Source: an uncultured Dehalococcoidia bacterium (lineage in GTDB: Bacteria; Chloroflexota; Dehalococcoidia; Lucifugimonadales; UBA1123). From it: DNA of 64,000 bases. The DNA lies in contig OY282441.1 of NCBI GenBank assembly GCA_958296105.1, positions 1,151,800-1,215,799 of the forward strand, in the 5' to 3' direction. Below are positions 48,397 through 57,605 of the stretch, piece after piece. The notes beneath the pieces are model-generated. The model was not told the DNA's origin. It saw nothing but the letters and a program-made list of their open reading frames with translations, and searched no databases. Positions within the stretch are counted from its first letter, which is position 1. Every line of letters starts with the position of its first letter. A program made the position numbers and the translations under genes.

Positions 48397-50658
48397 CTAG
48401 CTGTCGTTCGCGGTGGTCTGGTAAACGCGGTGATGCTCGTCCACTGGCAGATCGGGAACCGTGTTCTCGAACTTCGGAACGCGCACCCAAGCATCGGTCT
48501 TTTCGATGTTGACCTTCGTGGCTGCCCATGCGAACGCGCCCGACTTGGAGTCTTCCAGCGGCGCAAGGATCGCAAAGACGTTCGCGCCGCGATCCCTGGC
48601 GTATCGTCCGTGCATCGAATGCCCCTGCCCCAGCGGAATGGATACGGTGTCAGGCGGCACTCCGGGATGCGGGAAGGCGAGGGCTTCTATGGAGCCTCTG
48701 GGAGACGTGACCTTCACCACGTCGCCCTCTCTTATGTCGAGGTCTTCGGCTACGTGAATGTTGATCTCCAGCCACGTGCGCCAAGTAGCGGTGGTAATCG
48801 GGTCCGGGGTGGCCTGCATCCAAGGGAGATGCGCGCGCTGACCCTCGCCGATTCCAGTCTGGCTGAACGGGGTCAGGTAGTAGTCGAAGCCGTCGCCGCC
48901 GTCGAACTGCGGCTCCTCGAACTCATCGAGCTGCTGAGGGCTTGCCGCTCCCGCGTCGGCGGTGGCTGTCGCATCCCACCATCCGCCGCGCTGCAAGACG
49001 CCGTTCCAGAACGCGCCAAAGGTGGGCGCGCTGACAGAGCCTCGTCTGAGATCGTACAGCTTTCGGGCGTCTGCGCGCAGGACGTCTCTGAAGGTCTCCG
49101 CGCCCAATTCGAGGTCTATTCCCACCCCTTGCGCGACTGCCATCAGCACGTCTGCGAAGCCGCGCGTGCCAAGCTCCGCGCCGCGATTCTCGAAGAACGG
49201 GCGCACCACCGGCTGCTGGAAGCCGACCATCTCGTATCCGGGGCCGAAGTCGGGGGCGTCGCTGCCCCAGTCCTCCAGCGCCGTGTGCTTCGGCAGAACG
49301 AGGTCCGCCATTGCCGCGCTGTCGTCTATGATGTCGCTGAAGCTGACGATCAGCGGCACGTCGTAGGAAGCGGTTCTGATGTCCAGCGAGCCGGGCAGGG
49401 CGTAGAACGGGTCGGCGCCGCTCATCAGCAGCGCGTCTATGCGGCCGGCGCGCATGTCGGAAACTACCGTCTTCCATCTGGAGAGGGCGCCGCTGGATGG
49501 CGGCGCGGCGATGGAGTCCAGCGGCGGGGGCGGGTTGAAGCGCAGTCCGCCCTGCACGCCGACGCTTCCCACGAGGTGGTTCAGCGAGTAGATGGCGGTC
49601 ATGCTCGACTCGCCGTTGGTGTGGGCAGCCGCAGACCCGCCGCCGATGGCGATTGCAGGGCTATGCTCGGCGAATTCGTGGGCGATGTCGTGTATCTTCT
49701 CGGAGGAGATGCCTATTCTGTCTGCCACCGCGTCCGGCGCGTAGGGATCCAGCATGGAGTGATCGCCGCCTGTCAGCGCGTCAGCCGCCGCTGAATCGCC
49801 CATGTCGTCCTTGACGATGACGTGGGCGATGCTCAGCGCGAGCAAGCCCTCTGTGCCGGGCTTGACGGGAATCCACTTGTCGGCGTTGGCTGCGGTCATC
49901 GAGAAGCGCGAATCCACGTGGTAGTGAGTGCCGCGCTCTCGCTCGCCCTGTCTGAAGTTGCCGTATCCGCGCGAGTATCTTACGGGAGACCCCCAAGTGT
50001 TCAGGAAGTCCGCGCCGAAAGAGAGGATGAAGCTCGCATTCTCTATGTCGAAGTCGGGGGGGCGTTCCTGTCCGAACACGGCTTTGACAGCGGTCTTGAG
50101 GTTGGTCTGTTCTATGGATTCGAACGGCAGATAGGTCGCGCCGTACTTGTCGGCGAACTGGCGGACGACCAAGCCGAGGTGTCCGCTGAGCGGCTGGGTG
50201 GCGAGAACCACGCGCCGCTGTCGGCGCTCGCCGCGAAGGTTCTGGAGGCGGAACGACAGTCTGCTGACGGCGTCCGTCCAGCTTATCTCCTCGAACTGTG
50301 CTGTTCCGCGCTCGCCCGCGCGCACCAGCGGCCCGCGAATCCTGTCGGGGTTGTAGAGGGCTTGAAGGGCTGCCTCACAGCGGGCGCTGTGCTTTCCGGC
50401 GTTGACCGGGTAGTCGACGTTGCCCTCTATCTTCTTGGCTCGGCCCTCCATGACGCGGACGACCACACCCTCGCCGGATGCGCACTCTCGGCAGACGGTG
50501 GCGTACCAGTTGTCTCTGCCAGACACCATGTCTTCGGGCATCAGCACCGGGGGCTCGACCAGCAGCTCGTCCTCCGGCACGCCGCAGGCGGCGAACAGGA
50601 CTGCGGCGGCGGCAGAGCCGCCCGTCAGGGTCATAAACTGTCTTCTGGTCAGTGCCAT
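48397..50658 (-). CDS. actB1: Alternative complex III, molybdopterin-oxidoreductase-like subunit (ActB N-terminal part)
   Basis: 753 residues. The N-terminus has a twin-arginine signal (TRRQFMTLTGG) followed by a hydrophobic stretch and a Cys (FAACG). The rest follows the molybdopterin-binding oxidoreductase fold (VCRECASGEGVVVRVMEGRAKKIEGN at the start, a molydopterin-dinucleotide-binding C-terminal domain with VVKVTSPRGSIEA). In characterised alternative complexes III this subunit has lost the molybdenum cofactor. It should sit on the periplasmic face. Confidence 0.9.
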   Translation of the reverse strand: MALTRRQFMTLTGGSAAAAVLFAACGVPEDELLVEPPVLMPEDMVSGRDNWYATVCRECASGEGVVVRVMEGRAKKIEGNVDYPVNAGKHSARCEAALQALYNPDRIRGPLVRAGERGTAQFEEISWTDAVSRLSFRLQNLRGERRQRRVVLATQPLSGHLGLVVRQFADKYGATYLPFESIEQTNLKTAVKAVFGQERPPDFDIENASFILSFGADFLNTWGSPVRYSRGYGNFRQGERERGTHYHVDSRFSMTAANADKWIPVKPGTEGLLALSIAHVIVKDDMGDSAAADALTGGDHSMLDPYAPDAVADRIGISSEKIHDIAHEFAEHSPAIAIGGGSAAAHTNGESSMTAIYSLNHLVGSVGVQGGLRFNPPPPLDSIAAPPSSGALSRWKTVVSDMRAGRIDALLMSGADPFYALPGSLDIRTASYDVPLIVSFSDIIDDSAAMADLVLPKHTALEDWGSDAPDFGPGYEMVGFQQPVVRPFFENRGAELGTRGFADVLMAVAQGVGIDLELGAETFRDVLRADARKLYDLRRGSVSAPTFGAFWNGVLQRGGWWDATATADAGAASPQQLDEFEEPQFDGGDGFDYYLTPFSQTGIGEGQRAHLPWMQATPDPITTATWRTWLEINIHVAEDLDIREGDVVKVTSPRGSIEALAFPHPGVPPDTVSIPLGQGHSMHGRYARDRGANVFAILAPLEDSKSGAFAWAATKVNIEKTDAWVRVPKFENTVPDLPVDEHHRVYQTTANDS

Positions 50659-50674
50659 ATTTCGGTCTGCGCCT

Positions 50675-51292
50675 CTAGTAGTGGCAGGTTGTGCAGTCGG
50701 TTGGCGCGCCGTTGTCTCGGTGGCAGTCCACGCAGTCGCTCATCTTCAGCGTGCGCACCTGTCTGACCTTCTCCATGCTGCCCACGCTGCCGTGACACGT
50801 GGAGCATACGGCGGTCGGCGCCACGCCGTCTCTCTCGGAGAAGAAGCTGATATGCGCATCGTGGACGAAGTGGACGTGATCCGGCACCCTGTGGACGCGC
50901 ACCCAAGCTATCGGGTCTCCGCTGGAGTATGCGTCTCGGATCTTCTCGATCTCCGCCTGCGCGGCCTCGGTGGATCCGTCCACCACCTGATGGCAGGTCA
51001 TGCACATTCCAACGGAGGGGATGGTCGCCTGCGCGGATTTGGTGACCTCGCGGTGGCAGAAGGTACAGTCCATGCCCAGATCCTGGACGTGCGTCGTGTG
51101 GGGGAAGGCTATGGGCTGCTCGGGGCCTTCTTCGGAGGCGAAGATGATCGGCGTTCCCATCCACGCGGAGATGACCCAAGTCAAACCCAGAACGACCACC
51201 ACCGCAGCAGCCAAGCCGCCGATGCCCAGCGTGGAGAGTAGCATCATCTGCTTTCCGCTGGGTTTCTTTATCTGAAAGTCGCCTGGTATCAA
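50675..51292 (-). CDS. actA: Alternative complex III, pentahaem cytochrome c subunit (ActA)
   Basis: 205 residues. One N-terminal transmembrane helix (about 20-45) is followed by five CxxCH haem-binding motifs: CTFCH, CMTCH, CSTCH, CVDCH and CTTCH, the last just before the C-terminus. This matches the pentahaem ActA. Several other His residues (FPHTTHV, VRVHRVPDHVHFVHDAH) can be the distal ligands. It is 16 nt upstream of actB1. Confidence 0.92.
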   Translation of the reverse strand: MIPGDFQIKKPSGKQMMLLSTLGIGGLAAAVVVVLGLTWVISAWMGTPIIFASEEGPEQPIAFPHTTHVQDLGMDCTFCHREVTKSAQATIPSVGMCMTCHQVVDGSTEAAQAEIEKIRDAYSSGDPIAWVRVHRVPDHVHFVHDAHISFFSERDGVAPTAVCSTCHGSVGSMEKVRQVRTLKMSDCVDCHRDNGAPTDCTTCHY

Positions 51293-51328
51293 GTTGCGCT
51301 CTTCCTGACAGCTGGTGTGGTGTGAGGG

Positions 51329-51631
51329 TTATATCCAGTAGTCGGGCCAGAAGTCTCGCAGCACGCCCGCGAAATCCACGGCGCGGCTGAGGAAGAACAT
51401 AGCCACCGCGAAGCACAGGACGGCGAGTACGTACAGCGGCGGTCTTGCCTTGCTGAAAGACTCGGGGACATGGCCGGACATGACGAACGAGGGTATCATG
51501 ATGTGGCCAAGTATCATGTTGGAGGCGAACAGGACTACGAACAGGACAACCAGCCAAAGGCTTCTCAGCAGGCTTCCCAGCTCGCTCCAGCTTTCTATTC
51601 CGATCACGTGCGGGTCGATTGTCGGTTCCAT
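51329..51631 (-). CDS. Small membrane protein at the head of the act operon
   Basis: 100 residues with two long hydrophobic segments (about 20-48 and 66-84). It lies 36 nt upstream of actA in the same direction and is probably the first gene of the operon. I do not recognise the family; it may be an accessory subunit or assembly factor. The 240 bp between it and the divergent aldolase gene hold the two promoters. Confidence 0.65.
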   Translation of the reverse strand: MEPTIDPHVIGIESWSELGSLLRSLWLVVLFVVLFASNMILGHIMIPSFVMSGHVPESFSKARPPLYVLAVLCFAVAMFFLSRAVDFAGVLRDFWPDYWI

Positions 51632-51823
51632 ACGCTTGGCAGAAAGTTACCTGTAACTCACTATCTCGGACACTGCCCCAATCGAGGCCGTTGGCGATTA
51701 TTGCATTGGGCCTGTGAGGTGTCAAGGCCGGGCATCTCGTCCGTCACGCGATACCGTTGTGAAAATTATCACTTTGGCGGCTAGTGTGTCAAGAAGAATC
51801 TTGTAGAAGGCGCGGTTCTCTCT

Positions 51824-51829
51824 TACAAT
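51824..51829 (+). promoter_or_regulatory. Candidate -10 (TACAAT) for the aldolase gene
   Basis: TACAAT lies 42 bp before the ATG at 51872. TTGTAG at 51801-51806 is 17 bp upstream, a weak -35 match (TTG only). Confidence 0.4.
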
Positions 51830-51871
51830 GCCGCCAAAACGCAGTCCAAGGGCAGGAGGGACGATTCGACC

Positions 51872-52591
51872 ATGAACATGAGAGTGAACAACGTAGTTAC
51901 GAAGATGGGGAGGGGCGAGATGGCATACGGGCTGAATCTTTCGTTTCCTTCCACAACGCTCATCGAGCTTGGCGGGCGCGCAGGCTTCGACTTCGTTACG
52001 TTCGACAGCGAACACGGTCCGTTCACGGTGGATATGCTAGATGACCTCTGCCGCGTTGCGGACATGGCGGGCCTGACGCCGATGGCGAGGGTGCCGGACA
52101 TCGAGCATCCCACGATACTCAGGTTCCTCGATCGAGGCATCATGGGAATCACCGGGCCGCACATCGTGGACGCGGAGCGCGCCCAGAAGCTGGCGGACGC
52201 CTGCCGATACGTTCCCAGAGGGCGGCGCAGCTTCGGGTCTGGGCGCGGCGCGTACTTCGGAGACGTCGAATCCCTGCCCGCGTACATGGAACACTTCAAC
52301 GACAACGTCTTGGTCACAGCCCAGCTCGAAGACGTTCAGGTTCTCGATCACATAGACGACATCCTAGCGGTGGAGGGCATAGACCTCTACGCATCCGGCG
52401 CGCAGGACATAGCGCAGTCTCTGGGGCTTCCGGGCCAGCCGAACCATCCGCGCGTGCAGGAGTTCGAGGCGCAGGTGCGCGAGGCGGTCCACGCGGCGGG
52501 CAAGCGAATGGCGGACGACGTAATGGACTCGGCGCGCGCGTCGAACATGTTCATGGACGGCGCAAGGGCGTTCCTAGCAAGCCGGCGCTGA
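51872..52591 (+). CDS. HpcH/HpaI-family aldolase
   Basis: 239 residues of the class II 2-oxo acid aldolase/citrate lyase-like family. Visible family features are GLNLSFPSTTLIELGGRAGFD, FVTFDSEHGPF (active-site Asp/Glu/His), ARVPDIEHPTILRFLDRGI and GITGPHIVDAERA. HpaI members cleave 2,4-dihydroxyhept-2-ene-1,7-dioate into pyruvate and a semialdehyde in aromatic catabolism. The ATG follows GGGCAGGAGGG, with a TACAAT -10 at 51824. It is close to and convergent with the propeller gene. Confidence 0.88.
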   Translation: MNMRVNNVVTKMGRGEMAYGLNLSFPSTTLIELGGRAGFDFVTFDSEHGPFTVDMLDDLCRVADMAGLTPMARVPDIEHPTILRFLDRGIMGITGPHIVDAERAQKLADACRYVPRGRRSFGSGRGAYFGDVESLPAYMEHFNDNVLVTAQLEDVQVLDHIDDILAVEGIDLYASGAQDIAQSLGLPGQPNHPRVQEFEAQVREAVHAAGKRMADDVMDSARASNMFMDGARAFLASRR

Positions 52592-52602
52592 GTCGCCGCA
52601 GG

Positions 52603-55002
52603 TCACGGGCTGATGACGAGCGTTGGCACGTTGAGCGTCAGATCGGCAAACTCTATGCCGCCGAAGTTCACGCGCCTGTTGATGCTGCCAAAGATGAAGT
52701 TCAGGTCGTCCGACAGCACGTCGCCGCTGATGGATTCGATGTACGGCTCGATCTCCGAAGGGGTGAGATTCACGAATCTGTAGTACATGTCCAGCATCGA
52801 GTCGGCTGAGACGTGTCCGCTGCGTTCCAGCTCCTCGCGCAGGTGCGCCAGCTGCGGGTCGCGCAGTACTGCCTGCCACATCATCAGCCGTCCTCGGTCA
52901 TGCTCTTGGGTCAGGTCGTCCACGGACGCGCGCAGTCCCTCGCGCCACTGTGCCAGATAGCCGTCCCAGCGATAGCCGTCAGGCCACTTGAACGTCTCCA
53001 CGCCGGCGTACTCGCCGATCTTCCGTATGAGGGCGACCTCGAAGGTGTAGGCTTGTGCTTCGCCCATCGCGCCGATCAGCGAGTCTCTGCTGTACGATTT
53101 GGACTGGACCGGATTCAGCAGACGCTGGAGCGCGTGACCTGCTTCGTGGGCGGTGGTGGCGGTAGCCGCGTTTTGCGGCTCGTCTCCGCGCATGATCAGC
53201 CGCAAGCCAGAGTCTACGCGTATGCAGCACCAGCCCACGAAGCTCTTCAGCCCGGGGTCCCCTAGCTCGTCCGCGAGCTGGTCGTAGTCCGATCTGGTTA
53301 GATAGACAGCCTCCCAGCCGTCGTCCTGTATGCTCCTGCCCGTCAGCAGATAGTATCCGTTCTCGAACACCTCCACCACCAGATCGGAAGAGTCGCGTTC
53401 ATATACGGTCTTGCCGTCTCCGCTGAACACAGCGGTTTCCCCCAGCACTTCGGCATTCGAGGCGAACACTTCTCTCAGCCGCGCTCTCATCTCGTCAGGG
53501 GACAGGGGTTGAAACTCCATCCGCGCAGGCTGTTCGACGGCCGCCGAGGTGTAGCCGTCAGGGAATCCGGCGGCGAGCGCGTAGAGGCTGCCACCGTCCG
53601 AGCCGACGTAGACGATTCCGTCATGCACGGCTATCGGCGCGTTTACGTCGTCTCCCGTACCGAACGTCCAAACAGGGGAGCCGCTCGCGGCGGCGAGCGC
53701 GTGAACGACGCCGTCGCGCGCGCCCACGTAGACCAGACCTTCGGACACCGCAGGGGTGGACGAGATCGCGTGACCGATCTCGTATCGCCAGCTCAGCGAG
53801 CCGTCTTCGAGGGAAACGGAGTAGACATAGCCATCGTCCGAGCCGAAGATGAGCGCGTCGCCAGCCGCCGCCACGGATCTGGTCGCGCCGCCTGTCCAAA
53901 AGTTCCATTCCAGCCGACCTGTGCGCGCGTCGAGCGCGAACACGCGGTCCCAGGAGCCGACTATCACCAGATCCCCAACTGCCTTCGTGGAGTTGGATCC
54001 CCACAGCAGCTCGGCCTTCCACTGCGCGCTCCCAGTCGCCGCGTCGAGCGAGTACACCCAGCCGTCGTAGGAAGTGAAGAGCGCCGAGCCGCCTTCCAAC
54101 ACCACGCCGCCGTAGACGGCGTTCCCAGCCTGAAAGCTCCACAAAGGGGATCCGTCCGACAGGGAGACTGCCATCACCTTCCCGTCTTCGTTTGCCGCGA
54201 ACACTCTGCTTCCGTCAGTGGACACCCTGCCCCATATCCTGCTCGAAGGGGACGTGCGCCACTTGCGCGCGCCCGTGTCAGCGCTGACGGCGTGTATCCG
54301 CCCACCCAGATCGGCGGCAAGCACCAAGCCATTGGCGAAGGCGGCGTCTGCGGCTATGCTGCTTCCTGCATCGTAACGCCATCGCCGCTCGCCTGTCAGC
54401 GCATCGAGAGCGTACAGATAGCGGTCCTGCGAGCCTATGTAGATCGTTCCATCGTGTATCAGCGGTCGGGCGTCGATCCGTCTGCCAGTCTGGATCCGCC
54501 ACACCTCTTCCCCCGCCCTCGGCTGCGGCGTGACCGTAGGCGTGGCGGTGGGCGGTGGCGTGCTGGTGGGCGATGGCGTGGCGGTGGGCGGTGGTGTGCT
54601 GGTGGGCGATGGAATGGCGGTGGGCGTGGGCGATGGTGTGTTGGTGGACGTGGGTTCGGGCGTAGGCGTGCTGGTGGACGTGGGTTCGGGTGTAGGTGTG
54701 GACGTGGGCGTAGGCGTGCTGGTGGACGTGGGTTCGGGTGTGGGCGTGGACGTGGGCGTAGGTTCGCTAGTCGGCGTAGGCGTGTTGGTGGATGTGGGCG
54801 ATGGCGATGGCGTGTCGGTAGGTGTGGGCGTGGCAGTCGGCTCTGGCGTGGACGTGGGAACAGGGGTCGAGTCGGGCGGGCGCGGCGGGGGAAGGGCGGC
54901 GACGGACTGGGCGGACGGCGTCTCGGGCTGGACGCACGCGGCAAGGGCCGCGAGCGCGGCGCAGGCGATGAGTGTCCACAGTGTCCGATATGCGCGGCGC
55001 AT
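52603..55002 (-). CDS. Lipoprotein: Thr/Pro linker, PQQ-type beta-propeller and HExxH domain
   Basis: 799 residues. The lipobox is LAALAAC. A Thr/Pro/Ser linker spans about residues 40-160. Seven or so PQQ-like propeller repeats (about 165-490) show patterns such as DGTIYIGSQDRYLYALDALTG and VYVGARDGVVHALAAASG. After a short region, a helical C-terminal domain carries HEAGH (His619-His623) and, 25 residues on, Glu648 in MGEAQAYTFE, a possible gluzincin-type zinc site. The propeller is of the outer-membrane BamB or ligand-binding type rather than a PQQ dehydrogenase. A peptidase activity is inferred from the motif only. It overlaps nothing and is 6 nt from the FGE gene. Confidence 0.8.
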   Translation of the reverse strand: MRRAYRTLWTLIACAALAALAACVQPETPSAQSVAALPPPRPPDSTPVPTSTPEPTATPTPTDTPSPSPTSTNTPTPTSEPTPTSTPTPEPTSTSTPTPTSTPTPEPTSTSTPTPEPTSTNTPSPTPTAIPSPTSTPPPTATPSPTSTPPPTATPTVTPQPRAGEEVWRIQTGRRIDARPLIHDGTIYIGSQDRYLYALDALTGERRWRYDAGSSIAADAAFANGLVLAADLGGRIHAVSADTGARKWRTSPSSRIWGRVSTDGSRVFAANEDGKVMAVSLSDGSPLWSFQAGNAVYGGVVLEGGSALFTSYDGWVYSLDAATGSAQWKAELLWGSNSTKAVGDLVIVGSWDRVFALDARTGRLEWNFWTGGATRSVAAAGDALIFGSDDGYVYSVSLEDGSLSWRYEIGHAISSTPAVSEGLVYVGARDGVVHALAAASGSPVWTFGTGDDVNAPIAVHDGIVYVGSDGGSLYALAAGFPDGYTSAAVEQPARMEFQPLSPDEMRARLREVFASNAEVLGETAVFSGDGKTVYERDSSDLVVEVFENGYYLLTGRSIQDDGWEAVYLTRSDYDQLADELGDPGLKSFVGWCCIRVDSGLRLIMRGDEPQNAATATTAHEAGHALQRLLNPVQSKSYSRDSLIGAMGEAQAYTFEVALIRKIGEYAGVETFKWPDGYRWDGYLAQWREGLRASVDDLTQEHDRGRLMMWQAVLRDPQLAHLREELERSGHVSADSMLDMYYRFVNLTPSEIEPYIESISGDVLSDDLNFIFGSINRRVNFGGIEFADLTLNVPTLVISP
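54530..54870 (-). repeat. Degenerate repeats encoding the Thr/Pro linker
   Basis: Short imperfect repeats of GTGGGCGT/GTGGACGTGGGTTCG type (plus-strand view) run through about 340 bp and encode TPTPEPTSTSTPTP-like segments. They are simple-sequence linker DNA. Confidence 0.8.
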
Positions 55003-55008
55003 TTGGGT

Positions 55009-55971
55009 TCAGGAGCGCGCCGCGTCCATCACGCAGCGAAAGCCCATGTTGCCGGTGGAGCTGTCCGGCGTGTTGGAGCTTCGCGCGGCGACGCGGTAGC
55101 GGTTGCAGTAGGAATCGTGGCACAGGTACGAGCCGCCGCGAATGACGCGGCTCGCGCCCGTAGGCGGGCCTGTGGGGTCTCGGAGCGCGCCGCTTCGGTG
55201 GAACGTGGGGCTGAACCAGTCGGATTGCCACTCCCACACGTTGCCCGCTACGTTGTACAGTCCGAATCCGTTGGGGTCGAACGAGCGCGCCGGGGCGCTG
55301 CCAGCGTAGCCGTCCTCAGCGGTGTCGAGGTCGGGAAACTCTCCCTGCCATATGTTGCACATGTGCCTGCCGCCGGGTGTAAGCTCGCTGCCCCAAGAGT
55401 AGCGCTTCTGGGGCAGACCGCCGCGCGCCGCCATCTCCCACTCCGCTTCGGTGGGCAGGCGCTTGCCCGCCCATCGGCAGTAAGCCTGCGCATCGTTCCA
55501 TGAGACGTGAACCGCGGGATGATCCATTCTGCGCCCAATGCCGGAACCCGGGCCGTCCGGCCTGCGCCAGCACGCGCCATCTATCTTCCACCACCACGGC
55601 GCTTCGGCGACCGCCTGCGTGACCGCTCGCGCGACTTTGGGGGATACGAACGAGTGGAACACGAACGACCATCCGAATCGCTCGGCATCGGTGACGTAGC
55701 GCGTCGCCCTTGCGAACCTGCCGAACTCGGCGTTGGTGACGGCGGCGCGGTCTATGAAGAACGGGGAGAGCGCGACCTCTCGCGCAGGGCCTTCGCCGTC
55801 CGCGGGGAAACCTTCGTCGTCATCGGATCCCATTACGAAGCTGCCGCCGGGGACGTATGCCATTCCGCGCGGAAGGCGCGAGGGTACGGCAGTCCTGTTC
55901 AGTGTCTTGGGCGTGACGCGGCGAGGGCGGGGGACAGGCTCTATGGAAGGCGCGCAACATGAGTTCTCCAT
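55009..55971 (-). CDS. Formylglycine-generating enzyme (sulfatase-modifying factor)
   Basis: 320 residues from the ATG at 55971. The FGE-sulfatase fold is seen from PGGSFVMGS through FFIDRAAVTNAEFGRF, HPAVHVSWNDAQAYCRWAGKRLPTEAEWE and GNVWEW to the C-terminal RGGSYLCHDSYCNRYR. The copper-binding catalytic cysteine pair, Cys284 and Cys289, is conserved, so this is likely a genuine FGE that converts the Cys of CxPxR sulfatases to formylglycine. No sulfatase gene is in the window. A TATAAT lies 10 bp upstream of the ATG. Confidence 0.9.
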   Translation of the reverse strand: MENSCCAPSIEPVPRPRRVTPKTLNRTAVPSRLPRGMAYVPGGSFVMGSDDDEGFPADGEGPAREVALSPFFIDRAAVTNAEFGRFARATRYVTDAERFGWSFVFHSFVSPKVARAVTQAVAEAPWWWKIDGACWRRPDGPGSGIGRRMDHPAVHVSWNDAQAYCRWAGKRLPTEAEWEMAARGGLPQKRYSWGSELTPGGRHMCNIWQGEFPDLDTAEDGYAGSAPARSFDPNGFGLYNVAGNVWEWQSDWFSPTFHRSGALRDPTGPPTGASRVIRGGSYLCHDSYCNRYRVAARSSNTPDSSTGNMGFRCVMDAARS

Positions 55972-55980
55972 ATCGTGGCT

Positions 55981-55986
55981 ATTATA
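55981..55986 (-). promoter_or_regulatory. -10 element (TATAAT) for the FGE gene, near-leaderless
   Basis: The plus-strand ATTATA at 55981-55986 is TATAAT on the minus strand and ends 9 bp before the ATG at 55971. A triplicated TACACRGTCA-like sequence lies just upstream (55984-56010). Confidence 0.5.
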
Positions 55987-56074
55987 CACAGTCATACACG
56001 GTCATACACAGTCGCGCGGGGCAGGGTGGGATGACCAGCTGCGCATCTCGAAGCAGCGCGCAAGGGCGGCGGCG

Positions 56075-57586
56075 TCAGACGCCCAGGGCAGTCGCGGCGG
56101 AGCGCGCGAAGTCGATCAGCGGCGCGGGATACACGCCGAACAGCAGCGTGGCGGAGGCGGTGAAGGTGAGCGCGATTCCGGTCGCCGTGTCGGACGCCAC
56201 CGAGGATCCGTCAGACGGCTCGCGCAGATACATCACCTTGATCACCCGCAGGTAGTAGTAGGCGGATATGACGCTGTTGACCATGCCCGCTATCGCCAGC
56301 CATTCGAGATTGGCGTTCACCGCCGCGCCGAACAGATAGACTTTGGACATGAACCCGATGGTGGGCGGTATGCCGGTGAGCGAGATCATGGCGAACGCCA
56401 TAGTAGCCGCCAGCAGAGGCCCGCGCCGCGACATGCCCGCGTAGTCGTCTATCCGGTCGGATCCGATGCGGTTGGACACCGCCACTATCACCGCGAAAGC
56501 CGTCAGGTTGGTGGCGACGTATCCGCCGAGGTAGAACAGCGCGCCGCTGGCGCCGACGTCTGCCTGTCCGGATGATACCCGAGTTGCCACCGCCGCAAGC
56601 CCGACCATCACGTATCCGGCGTGCGCTATCGTGCTGTACGCCAGCATACGCTTGATGTTGTCTTGGCGAATGGCTACCAGATTGCCGAACGTCATGGACA
56701 GTACGCTCAGGATGGCGAATATCGCCGCCCAATGCTGGCTCATGGCTTCGACTGGGAACGATACGTAGAACACGCGCAGGATCACCGCGAATCCCGCGGC
56801 CTTGGACGCGACGGACAGGAAGGCGGTTACAGGAGTCGGCGCGCCCTCGTAGACGTCTGGCGCCCAGAACTGGAAGGGAACGCTGGATATCTTGAATCCG
56901 AACCCCGCTATCACCAGCGCGATGCCGAACAGCAGCGCCTTGCTGTCTCCGAACGCCGCCAGCGGGTCGAGATAGCCGGCATCCAGAAGCGCGCCCGTCA
57001 CGGCGGCGATCTCCGCCAGCGAGGTGGTGCCCGTGTAGCCGTATATGAACACCATGCCGTACAGCAGAACCGCCGAGCTTATCGCGCTGAGGATCAGGAA
57101 CTTCATGCCGGACTCGGCGGAGCGGCTGTCGCGCAGGAACGCCGCGAGCGCTGCCATCGGAAGCGCGGTCAGCTCCAGCGCCACGTATATCGAGATAAGC
57201 TCGGTCGCCGACGCCAGCAGCATCATGCCGGACGTGGCGAGCAGCATCAGACCGTAGAACTCCCCCTGGAAGCGGCGGAAGCGCTCGGTGTAGCTGACGG
57301 ACATCAGCAGAACGAGCGCGGCTGCCACTGCCAGCAGGAACTTGAAGAACAGCCCGAATCTGTCCACTGCGAGCGTGCCGAACACGCCGCTCATCTGTCC
57401 GGACGGCTGAGATTGGAGGTCGCCCCACAGCGACGCGCTGAACAGCACGGAAATGGCAATGCCCGCCATGCCGACAACGGGCAGTACGCCCTTTCTGGAC
57501 ACGAACAGATCCAGAACGATGACCAGCATAGCCACGCCTGCGAGGGCTATCTCCGGTGAAAGCAGGTATAGGTCGTGCAGCGTCAC
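56075..57586 (-). CDS. nuoN: NADH-quinone oxidoreductase subunit N
   Basis: 503 residues with about 14 transmembrane helices of the antiporter-like NuoN family. The proton-pathway Glu is in ISIYVALELTALPMAALAAF, and Lys-bearing helices follow (DSKALLFG, WAPDVYEGAPTPVTAFLSV). It begins with GTG and is the last nuo gene of the operon. Confidence 0.93.
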   Translation of the reverse strand: MTLHDLYLLSPEIALAGVAMLVIVLDLFVSRKGVLPVVGMAGIAISVLFSASLWGDLQSQPSGQMSGVFGTLAVDRFGLFFKFLLAVAAALVLLMSVSYTERFRRFQGEFYGLMLLATSGMMLLASATELISIYVALELTALPMAALAAFLRDSRSAESGMKFLILSAISSAVLLYGMVFIYGYTGTTSLAEIAAVTGALLDAGYLDPLAAFGDSKALLFGIALVIAGFGFKISSVPFQFWAPDVYEGAPTPVTAFLSVASKAAGFAVILRVFYVSFPVEAMSQHWAAIFAILSVLSMTFGNLVAIRQDNIKRMLAYSTIAHAGYVMVGLAAVATRVSSGQADVGASGALFYLGGYVATNLTAFAVIVAVSNRIGSDRIDDYAGMSRRGPLLAATMAFAMISLTGIPPTIGFMSKVYLFGAAVNANLEWLAIAGMVNSVISAYYYLRVIKVMYLREPSDGSSVASDTATGIALTFTASATLLFGVYPAPLIDFARSAATALGV

Positions 57587-57605
57587 TGTGCGTTCATCCC
57601 GCGGC

